Source: Gammaproteobacteria bacterium
Lineage (GTDB): Bacteria > Pseudomonadota > Gammaproteobacteria > GCA-001735895
Direction of reading: 5' to 3'
NCBI GenBank assembly: GCA_024763185.1
Contig: JANTFY010000134.1
Location: 1-6,632 of the forward strand
Length of the DNA: 6,632 nucleotides
Shown: positions 1 through 6,074 of the stretch, one piece after another
How the letters are laid out: every line of letters starts with the position of its first letter
Position numbering within the stretch: position 1 is the stretch's first letter
The notes under the pieces: generated by a model
What the model was told of the DNA's origin: nothing
The model's input: only the letters and a program-made list of their open reading frames with translations
Databases searched by the model: none
Made by a program: the position numbers and the translations under genes

Positions 1-920
1 AATCCGCGATCAATGAATACCTGCACCATGGCACGCGCATTATCGATGACTCTTTGCTGATAGGCCTTGAATTCTGGTTCCAGGGCTTCTTTAAACGCCA
101 CCGCCTTGGCTGCAATCACGTGCATTAGGGGGCCTCCCTGGGTGCCGGGGAACACTAGCGAGTTGAATTTCTTTTGCAGTTCTTCATTGGCCTTGCACAG
201 GATCATTCCGCCACGTGGGCCACGCAGGGTTTTGTGGGTCGTGGTAGTCACCACGTCGGCAATCGGAATCGGACTCGGATACAGGCCGGCTGCCACCAAC
301 CCGGCAATATGCGCCATATCCACAAACAGGTAAGCACCCACCGCATCGGCAATATCACGAAAACGCTGCCAGTCCACCACGCGCGAATAGGCCGAAAAGC
401 CGGCCACGATCATTTTGGGTTTATGCTCTTTGGCCAGCGCTTCGACCTGGTCATAATCGATCTCGCCGGTTTGCTCGTTCAGGCCATACTGGACGGCATT
501 ATAAATCTTGCCGGAGAAATTCGGCTTGGCGCCGTGTGTCAGGTGACCGCCATGCGCCAGGCTCATGCCGAGAATGGTATCACCCGGTTGCACCAGCGCC
601 ATGTAAACTGCGGCATTGGCCTGGGAACCGGAATGCGGTTGCACATTGGCGTAATCGGCACCAAATAATTTTTTGGCGCGTTCAATGGCCAGTGCCTCGG
701 CAATATCCACGTATTCACAACCACCGTAGTAGCGCTTGGAAGGATACCCCTCGGCATACTTGTTGGTTAGCTGCGAGCCCTGTGCTTCCATGACCCGCGG
801 GCTGGTGTAGTTTTCAGAGGCGATGAGCTCTATGTGATCTTCCTGGCGCTGGTTCTCGGCCTGAATGGCATTCCAGATTTCATCATCATAACCTTGTATG
901 CGATCACTTTTATTAAACAT
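1..920 (-). CDS. glyA: Serine hydroxymethyltransferase (partial, C-terminus beyond left edge)
   Basis: PLP-dependent cytosolic enzyme that interconverts serine plus tetrahydrofolate with glycine plus 5,10-methylene-tetrahydrofolate. The visible 306 residues are the N-terminal and central fold of a protein that is usually about 417-420 long, so roughly the last quarter is missing only because the window ends. Family marks seen are IELIASENY near the N-terminus, KYAEGYPSKRYYGG, VDMAHIAGL with Asp201 and His204, and TTTTHKTLRGPRGG with the PLP lysine at Lys230. These sit one position after Asp200, His203 and Lys229 of E. coli GlyA, which supports the start at 920. AGAGGA at 934-929 precedes this ATG by 8 nt. 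It lies 32 nt after the ACT gene with no terminator between, so it is probably the last visible gene of the gcv operon. In that setting it would use the methylene-THF made by GcvT to make serine from a second glycine. Confidence 0.97.
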   Translation of the reverse strand, partial: MFNKSDRIQGYDDEIWNAIQAENQRQEDHIELIASENYTSPRVMEAQGSQLTNKYAEGYPSKRYYGGCEYVDIAEALAIERAKKLFGADYANVQPHSGSQANAAVYMALVQPGDTILGMSLAHGGHLTHGAKPNFSGKIYNAVQYGLNEQTGEIDYDQVEALAKEHKPKMIVAGFSAYSRVVDWQRFRDIADAVGAYLFVDMAHIAGLVAAGLYPSPIPIADVVTTTTHKTLRGPRGGMILCKANEELQKKFNSLVFPGTQGGPLMHVIAAKAVAFKEALEPEFKAYQQRVIDNARAMVQVFIDRG

Positions 921-952
921 TTGCTCAATCCTCTGTAAAATTGGGATCGGTA

Positions 953-1465
953 TTATCCCAGTTCGATATCAACAATCAACTCATTTGCCAGATCTTCCAG
1001 CACTTCACTCAACTGCTCGATGCTATTGCCTTCTGCGAGGCGCAGAATAATGCTCGCTTTAAACAGTTTTTCGCCGGACATGGAGGCATCCACCACCTCG
1101 GTTTCCATGTCATCCACGGTTGCGCCATTCTGAGCCAATAGCGACGTAATACGATGCACGATACCGCTTTGGTCCTGTCCCAGCAGCTCCAGCCGATAGC
1201 TGCGCTCGTCACTGACGTCTTGTGCCGCATCGACCTGCTCAATTGAAATCTTCAGATCACTTGCCTGTTTTTTAAGCGCCTCAGTGAAGGCCTCACACTG
1301 GTCCTCCGGCAGGTTGGCGCGTAACAACCCGGTAAATTTCCCCGACAGGTTGGCCATGCGGCTTTCTACCCATTCCCCCTGATAATCGACGATCACTTTG
1401 GCAATGGATTCGACAATGCCCGGGCGATCGTCACCGATCAGCGTGATTACAATGGACTTGCTCAT
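953..1465 (-). CDS. Double-ACT-domain protein, GcvR-like (glycine cleavage system regulator type)
   Basis: A 170-residue protein made of two ACT domains, with no DNA-binding domain. The first spans about residues 4-80 with the ligand-loop motif DDRPGIVES (12-20). The second spans about 90-168 with GQDQSGIVHRI (96-106). This is the layout of E. coli GcvR (about 190 residues), which senses glycine and acts by binding the LysR regulator GcvA. The similarity to GcvR-type proteins is by recalled pattern. Whether this one works through a GcvA partner is unknown, since no gcvA is in the window. It starts 1 nt after the gcvP stop codon (TGA, one base, ATG) behind a very strong ribosome-binding site inside gcvP, so its translation is probably coupled to gcvP. 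It is followed by glyA after 32 nt. An amino-acid-responsive modulator of glycine metabolism fits this location. It could instead be a metabolic ACT protein acting on an enzyme, so no gene symbol is given. Confidence 0.88.
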   Translation of the reverse strand: MSKSIVITLIGDDRPGIVESIAKVIVDYQGEWVESRMANLSGKFTGLLRANLPEDQCEAFTEALKKQASDLKISIEQVDAAQDVSDERSYRLELLGQDQSGIVHRITSLLAQNGATVDDMETEVVDASMSGEKLFKASIILRLAEGNSIEQLSEVLEDLANELIVDIELG

Positions 1466-1466
1466 C

Positions 1467-4352
1467 TCATTCCTCCTCCTGATAAGCTTCTATTGAGGGG
1501 CAGGAACACACCAGGTTTTTGTCACCGTACACATTATCGACACGACCGACCGGCGACCAGTACTTGGACAGGCGTAAAGATGCCAGCGGATAGGCTGCCA
1601 GCTGACGACTGTAGGCATGCGGCCATTCGTCTGCCGTTACCTGGATGGCCGTGTGCGGGGCATTTTTCAGCGGGTTATCTTCACCATCCAGCTTGCCACG
1701 GGCGATATCATCGATTTCCTGCTTGATCGCAATCATGGCATCACAAAAGCGATCGATCTCGGCCTTCGATTCACTTTCAGTCGGTTCGATCATCAGGGTG
1801 CCAGGCACCGGAAACGACATGGTCGGAGCATGAAATCCATAATCGATCAGGCGCTTGGCAACATCATCCACCGAGATACCGGTTTGTTCCTTGATCGGCC
1901 GCAGGTCGATAATACATTCATGCGCTACCATGCCATTCGCGTCGCTGTACAGGATCGGATAATACTCCTTCAATCGGGAGGCCAGATAATTGGCACTCAA
2001 GATGGCCACCTGGGTGGCCTTGATCATGCCCTTGCCGCCCATCATCGAGATATAGGCCCAGGAAATAGGCAGAATACTGGCACTACCCCAGGGCGCTCCC
2101 GAAACCGGGCCCACGTGCTCTGGCCCATTTTCCATATTTGAATAGCCGGGCAGGAACGGTTTTAAATGCTCGACCACACCGATCGGTCCGACACCGGGCC
2201 CGCCACCACCGTGCGGAATGGCAAAGGTTTTGTGCAGATTCAGATGCGACACATCACCGCCGAATTTACCGGGCGAACACACGCCGACCATCGCATTCAT
2301 GTTGGCGCCATCGATATACACCTGCCCGCCATGCTGATGCACCAGCTCACAGACCTCAACCACGCTGCCTTCAAACACACCGTGCGTGGAGGGATAGGTA
2401 ATCATGATGGCGGCCAGATTTTCGCCGTGTTTTTCCAGCTTGGCTTTCAAGTCATCCAGGCTGATATTGCCATGCTCATCGGTAGCCACTACCACCACCT
2501 TCATGCCGGCCATGTGGGCTGATGCCGGGTTGGTGCCATGCGCGGAAGCCGGTATCAGACAGATATGTCGATGCCCTTCACCGCGGCTTTGATGGTAGGC
2601 ATGTATCGCCAGCAGGCCCGCGTACTCGCCCTGTGCACCCGAATTGGGCTGCAGCGAAATCGCATCATAACCGGTCGCTTCACAAAGCAGTTGTTCCAGC
2701 TCGCTCGTCAATTGCTGATAACCCTGTGCCTGGTCGAGTGGAACATAAGGGTGCAGTCCGCCGAACTCAGGCCAGCTGACCGGCATCAGTTCCGAGGCGG
2801 CATTGAGTTTCATGGTGCAGGAACCGAGCGGTATCATCGCCCGATCCAGCGCCAGGTCCTTATCCGCCAATAATCGCATGTAACGCATCATTTCGGTTTC
2901 GGAATGATAGGCATTAAAGACCCTGTTGGTCAGGTAATCACTGCGCCTCACCAGTGCCTGCGGCAGCAGAATATCAACGTCAGCATCCAGCGCGCTGACT
3001 TTTATCGGGGTATCATCACCGGCAAAAACCTGTATTAATACATCCACATCGTCTGCCGTGGTGGTTTCATCCAGCGCGATAGCGATGTGTTCGTCATCAA
3101 CCTTGCGCAGGTTGTATCCCTTTTGCACGGCCCTACCCATCAACGCATCCGTTTTTTCAGCGGTTTTCAGCGTAATGGTATCAAAGTGATGTTCATTCAA
3201 AGTTGCATAACCGCATTGCTGTAAACCTGAAGACAGGATTGCGCTTAAACGTTGCACGCGTTGGGCAATTTTCTTCAGGCCTTGCGGTCCATGATAGATC
3301 GCATACATGCTCGCCATGACCGCCAGCAGGGCCTGTGCGGTACAGATATTACTGGTCGCTTTTTCGCGGCGGATGTGTTGCTCGCGGGTTTGCAACGCCA
3401 GTCGATAAGCCGGATTGCCGTGACTGTCTATGGACAGGCCAATCAAACGGCCCGGCATGGAACGTTTAAAGGATTCGCGCGTGGCCAGGTATGCCGCGTG
3501 TGGACCACCGTAACCCAATGGCACACCAAAACGCTGCGTATTGCCGACCGCGATATCAGCCCCAAACTCTCCCGGTGGTGTCAACAGGGTCAACGCCAAC
3601 AGATCAGCGGCGACCGCCACCAGCGCCTGGCACGCATGAGCTTGCTCTGCCACCTTTTGGTAGTCGACAATATCACCCCGCGTACCCGGGTATTGCAGCA
3701 AAACGCCAAAAAGCTCCAGCCCCTCGAGCCCGGTATTGGGATCACCCACCACAACCTCGATACCCAGCGTATTGGCACGTGTTTTTACCACGTCGATGTT
3801 CTGAGGGTGGCAATCTTCTGCTACAAAAAATACCTTTCCCTTACTCTTGCTCATGCGTTGGCACAGGGTCATCGCCTCAGCACAGGCCGTGGCCTCGTCC
3901 AGCATGGAGGCGTTGGCCAATTCCATACCCGTGAGATCGGCTACCATGGTCTGAAAATTCAGCAATGCTTCCATGCGTCCCTGGGATATTTCCGCCTGGT
4001 ACGGGGTATACGATGTATACCAGGCCGGGTTTTCCAGTACATTCCGCTGGATGACCGGCGGCGTCAGGGTATCGTAATAACCGAGTCCAATGCAGGTTTT
4101 TAATAACCGGTTTTTACTGGCCATTTGCTTCAGCGCTGCCAGTGACTGGTGCTCGGTTAATCCGTCAGGGATGTGCATGTCATCCTGCCGACGGATTGAT
4201 GGTGGCACCACCTTGTCTATCAGTTGATCCAGCGAATCCAGACCCAGCGCCTGTAGCATAACGGACTGTTCGTCACTGTTCGGCCCAAGGTGACGATCGG
4301 TAAAATCGTCAGCCTGTTGCAATTGTTCAATCGATAAACGATTCGGACTCAT
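1467..4352 (-). CDS. gcvP: Glycine dehydrogenase (aminomethyl-transferring), P-protein of the glycine cleavage system
   Basis: PLP enzyme that decarboxylates glycine and loads the remaining aminomethyl group onto the lipoyl arm of GcvH, releasing CO2. It is the full-length single-chain form (N- and C-terminal halves fused), 961 residues from the chosen start against 957 in E. coli. Marks seen: RHLGP near the N-terminus, NPAWYTSYTPYQAEISQGR, GSCTMKLNA at about 510-518, AHGTNPASA, and NLHKTFAIPHGGGGPG with the PLP lysine at Lys708, matching E. coli Lys706. The frame also opens at a TTG (4373) directly after the gcvH stop and has an ATG at 4358. I prefer the ATG at 4352 because AGGGG at 4364-4360 lies 7 nt before it, and because MSPNRLSIEQL then aligns with the start of E. 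coli GcvP. The C-terminus ends AYQEEE; the EEE goes beyond where I recall E. coli GcvP ending (EYQ) and is encoded by the ribosome-binding site of the next gene. Confidence 0.97.
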   Translation of the reverse strand: MSPNRLSIEQLQQADDFTDRHLGPNSDEQSVMLQALGLDSLDQLIDKVVPPSIRRQDDMHIPDGLTEHQSLAALKQMASKNRLLKTCIGLGYYDTLTPPVIQRNVLENPAWYTSYTPYQAEISQGRMEALLNFQTMVADLTGMELANASMLDEATACAEAMTLCQRMSKSKGKVFFVAEDCHPQNIDVVKTRANTLGIEVVVGDPNTGLEGLELFGVLLQYPGTRGDIVDYQKVAEQAHACQALVAVAADLLALTLLTPPGEFGADIAVGNTQRFGVPLGYGGPHAAYLATRESFKRSMPGRLIGLSIDSHGNPAYRLALQTREQHIRREKATSNICTAQALLAVMASMYAIYHGPQGLKKIAQRVQRLSAILSSGLQQCGYATLNEHHFDTITLKTAEKTDALMGRAVQKGYNLRKVDDEHIAIALDETTTADDVDVLIQVFAGDDTPIKVSALDADVDILLPQALVRRSDYLTNRVFNAYHSETEMMRYMRLLADKDLALDRAMIPLGSCTMKLNAASELMPVSWPEFGGLHPYVPLDQAQGYQQLTSELEQLLCEATGYDAISLQPNSGAQGEYAGLLAIHAYHQSRGEGHRHICLIPASAHGTNPASAHMAGMKVVVVATDEHGNISLDDLKAKLEKHGENLAAIMITYPSTHGVFEGSVVEVCELVHQHGGQVYIDGANMNAMVGVCSPGKFGGDVSHLNLHKTFAIPHGGGGPGVGPIGVVEHLKPFLPGYSNMENGPEHVGPVSGAPWGSASILPISWAYISMMGGKGMIKATQVAILSANYLASRLKEYYPILYSDANGMVAHECIIDLRPIKEQTGISVDDVAKRLIDYGFHAPTMSFPVPGTLMIEPTESESKAEIDRFCDAMIAIKQEIDDIARGKLDGEDNPLKNAPHTAIQVTADEWPHAYSRQLAAYPLASLRLSKYWSPVGRVDNVYGDKNLVCSCPSIEAYQEEE
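1471..1480 (-). promoter_or_regulatory. Strong ribosome-binding site of the ACT-domain gene, inside the gcvP 3' end
   Basis: AGGAGGAGGA on the minus strand ends 5 nt before the ATG at 1465. It lies wholly inside the last codons of gcvP, where it encodes the terminal Gln-Glu-Glu-Glu. It contains a full match to the anti-Shine-Dalgarno core. With the TGA-N-ATG junction it suggests strong, coupled translation of the regulator-type gene. Confidence 0.85.
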
Positions 4353-4359
4353 ATTCATA

Positions 4360-4364
4360 CCCCT
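4360..4364 (-). promoter_or_regulatory. Ribosome-binding site deciding the gcvP start
   Basis: AGGGG, read on the minus strand, stands 7 nt before ATG 4352 and only 1 nt before ATG 4358, and it lies downstream of the TTG at 4373. The spacing suits only the ATG at 4352. It lies just after the gcvH stop codon at 4376-4374. Confidence 0.7.
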
Positions 4365-4373
4365 GTTTTCCAA

Positions 4374-4745
4374 CTAGTCCAGACTTTCCTGATAGGCATC
4401 TTCATCCATCAGATCATCCAGCTCGCCTTCATCCGACATCTTCACCTTGAGAAACCAGCCGGCGCCCATCGGGTCTTCGTTAACCTTGCCGGGATCACCA
4501 TCCAGCTCTTCGTTAACCTCCACGATTTCACCGGATACCGGCATCATCAAATCGCTGGCCGATTTGACCGATTCGATAACGGCAACCGCTTCGCCTTTTT
4601 CGACTTCGGTGCCCACTTCAGGCAGCTCGATAAAAACCAGCTCCCCAAGTTGCTCCTGAGCAAAGTCGGTAATGCCTACCAATGCCGTACCATCATCTTC
4701 TGCCACAACCCATTCGTGATCATCTGTAAAACCTAAAGTACTCAT
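4374..4745 (-). CDS. gcvH: Glycine cleavage system H-protein (lipoyl carrier)
   Basis: Small carrier whose lipoylated lysine shuttles the aminomethyl intermediate from GcvP to GcvT and is then re-oxidised by the L-protein. It has 123 residues; E. coli GcvH has 129. The lipoyl domain is visible from DHEWV (9-13) through VGITDFAQEQLGE and the attachment motif ESVKSASD with the modified lysine at Lys61, followed by MPVSGEIVEVNEEL and the family pattern NEDPMGAGWFLKVK. The C-terminal tail is strongly acidic (GELDDLMDEDAYQESLD). GAGGAA at 4757-4752 lies 6 nt before the ATG and supports this start. It is followed by gcvP. It is separated from gcvT by 156 nt, the largest gap in the cluster, which holds a palindromic repeat element. 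The lipoyl lysine and all neighbouring motif positions are intact, so it should be functional once lipoylated. Confidence 0.97.
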   Translation of the reverse strand: MSTLGFTDDHEWVVAEDDGTALVGITDFAQEQLGELVFIELPEVGTEVEKGEAVAVIESVKSASDLMMPVSGEIVEVNEELDGDPGKVNEDPMGAGWFLKVKMSDEGELDDLMDEDAYQESLD

Positions 4746-4784
4746 TTTTTATTCCTCATTAAAATTATTAACCCGACAAACATC

Positions 4785-4869
4785 GTCATTGTGGGCAGCA
4801 CCAGCGACCAGGTAGCCTGGAAACCGTTGTTATAACGGTACAAGATTGCCGCGCTGCGCTCGCAATGAC
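4785..4869. repeat. Palindromic dispersed-repeat (MITE-like) element between gcvT and gcvH
   Basis: The 156-nt gap between gcvT and gcvH holds an imperfect inverted repeat. It opens with GTCATTG (4785-4791) and closes with the exact complement CAATGAC (4863-4869). Read on the minus strand, the right arm is GTCATTGCGAGCGCAGCGCG followed by GCAATCTTG. This closely matches an intergenic repeat motif I recall from many bacterial genomes (GTCATTGCGAGCG followed by a GCAATC ending). The left arm is a degenerate version with several changes and a few extra bases. The centre is a small hairpin, ACCGTT (4823-4828) and AACGGT (4834-4839) around a 5-nt loop. I found no clear target-site duplication. It has no coding capacity and should be non-autonomous. 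In the operon mRNA it would form a partly paired structure between gcvT and gcvH. Confidence 0.72.
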
Positions 4870-4901
4870 CCTTCATTAAAGACTTATTAGTGTTAACAGG
4901 C

Positions 4902-6032
4902 CTATTTGTTCCCACGGTAATAGCGTTGTTCCACAAAAGGCATCTTAGCCACGCTGACAGGGACTTTTTTGCCGCGTACGATGGCAAACAGTTCACTGCC
5001 AATAGTCGCGTATTGGGTTTGCACATATCCCATCGCCACCGGCTTTTCGACGGAAGGACCAAATCCACCACTGGTCACTATACCCACTTCATTCTCTTCT
5101 GCATCCACCAGTTTGGCGCCATCGCGCACCGGCATACGCCCCTCGGGTTGAATGCCGACTCGTTTGCGACTGACACCTTCGCTTATTTGGCGCATGATGA
5201 TGTCGGCCCCCGGATATCCACCCGCCCGTTCGCCATCGACACGGCGGGATTTGCTCAAGGCCCACATCAGACTCGATTCAACCGGCGTGGTTTGTGCGTC
5301 CAGGTCATGACCATACAGGCACAAACCCGCTTCCAGGCGTAACGAATCGCGTGCGCCCAGTCCCGCCGGCTCCACCTCGGGCTGGGCCAACAGGGTTCTG
5401 GCCAACTGCTCGGCCCGTTCATTTGCCACGGATATTTCAAAACCGTCTTCGCCACTATAACCGGAGCAGGTGACAAAACAATCAACCCCATCGATCTCCA
5501 GATTGGCGGCCGTCATGAACAGCATCTCGGCACTCTCTGGTGCCAGCCTGGCCAAAACGGAGCGCGCCTCAGGCCCCTGTAAAGCCAGCAGGGCGTGGTC
5601 TTCCAGCACCTCGATGTCACACTGATCCGCCAGCTTTTCCTGCATGAGACTGATGTCCTGCGCCTTGCAGGCAGCATTGACCACCACAAACAGATGATCT
5701 CCGGCATTGGTCACCATCAGGTCATCCAGTACACCGCCCTGCTCATTGGTTAACAGGGCATAGCGTTGCTTCATCTCACCCAGGTCTATTATGTCGATGG
5801 GCATCAGGCTTTCCAGCGCGGCAGCTGCATGGTCGCCAGTCAAGCGCACCTGCCCCATGTGCGACACATCAAACAGACTGGCCAGCTTGCGGGTATGGAG
5901 ATGTTCTTTAACGATACCGGTAGGGTATTGAAGCGGCATGGAGTAACCTGCAAACGGCACCATTTTCCCACCCAGTTCCACATGCAGGTCGTGTAATGCG
6001 GTTGTTAAAACCTGTTCGTTTGTGTCATTCAT
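4902..6032 (-). CDS. gcvT: Aminomethyltransferase, T-protein of the glycine cleavage system
   Basis: Transfers the one-carbon unit from the aminomethyl-lipoyl arm of GcvH to tetrahydrofolate, giving 5,10-methylene-THF and ammonia. It has 376 residues, slightly longer than E. coli GcvT (about 364). Family marks are MVPFAGYSMPLQYPTGIVKE (24-43), LFDVSHMGQ (53-61), NEQGGVLDDLMV with the conserved Asp pair 103-104 used in folate chemistry, ALQGPEA, CSGYSGEDGFEI, and GLGARDSLRLEAGLCLYGHD. The C-terminal barrel domain includes GIVTSGGFGPSVEKPVAMGY. The N-terminal wording resembles T-proteins of Pseudomonas, alphaproteobacteria and mitochondria more than the E. coli type; this is recalled, not searched. 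AAAAGG at 6045-6040 lies 7 nt before the ATG. It follows the XRE/cupin regulator by 42 nt, and is followed by a 156-nt gap before gcvH. The frame is intact and no key residue is missing. Confidence 0.97.
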   Translation of the reverse strand: MNDTNEQVLTTALHDLHVELGGKMVPFAGYSMPLQYPTGIVKEHLHTRKLASLFDVSHMGQVRLTGDHAAAALESLMPIDIIDLGEMKQRYALLTNEQGGVLDDLMVTNAGDHLFVVVNAACKAQDISLMQEKLADQCDIEVLEDHALLALQGPEARSVLARLAPESAEMLFMTAANLEIDGVDCFVTCSGYSGEDGFEISVANERAEQLARTLLAQPEVEPAGLGARDSLRLEAGLCLYGHDLDAQTTPVESSLMWALSKSRRVDGERAGGYPGADIIMRQISEGVSRKRVGIQPEGRMPVRDGAKLVDAEENEVGIVTSGGFGPSVEKPVAMGYVQTQYATIGSELFAIVRGKKVPVSVAKMPFVEQRYYRGNK

Positions 6033-6047
6033 TTTGTTACCTTTTCG

Positions 6048-6061
6048 TTTCCAATCGGAAA
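6048..6061. promoter_or_regulatory. Small inverted repeat between the regulator and gcvT (possible operator)
   Basis: TTTCC, four bases, then GGAAA form a 5-bp dyad inside the 42-nt AT-rich gap just before the gcvT ribosome-binding site. A site of this size could be an operator for the upstream XRE/cupin protein or a weak mRNA hairpin. It is short enough to arise by chance in AT-rich sequence, and no convincing promoter was found beside it. Confidence 0.25.
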
Positions 6062-6074
6062 TTTTTTATTCATT

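Noticed and set aside
174..668. A 164-codon plus-strand open frame
   Set aside because: Antisense to glyA, including its PLP-lysine region; a shadow frame.
1617..2141. A 174-codon plus-strand open frame
   Set aside because: Antisense to the conserved C-terminal half of gcvP, without recognisable domains.
3252..4103. A 283-codon open frame on the plus strand
   Set aside because: It lies wholly antisense to gcvP, whose motifs are clear across this region. The translation shows no recognisable domain and is rich in Arg, His and Gln, as expected from the complement of a coding strand.
4746..4784. Internal promoter for gcvHP downstream of the repeat
   Set aside because: TTGTCG and AT-rich stretches are present, but no pair of -35 and -10 boxes with proper spacing could be found. 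TATAAC inside the repeat also lacks a -35 partner.
4785..4869. Rho-independent terminator between gcvT and gcvH
   Set aside because: The palindrome is imperfect on the transcribed strand and no run of T follows it in the minus-strand direction.
4742..5071. A 109-codon minus-strand open frame running from the gcvT 3' end through the repeat element
   Set aside because: It overlaps gcvT in another frame and runs through the repeat. Its end is hydrophobic (LVLPTMTMFVGLIIL), which could suggest a membrane segment, but this comes from the repeat and AT-rich spacer. No supporting start signal was found.
6033..6074. Glycine riboswitch upstream of gcvT
   Set aside because: The gap is only 42 nt, far too short for a glycine aptamer, and none of its conserved parts are visible. 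One upstream of the regulator gene would be outside the window.
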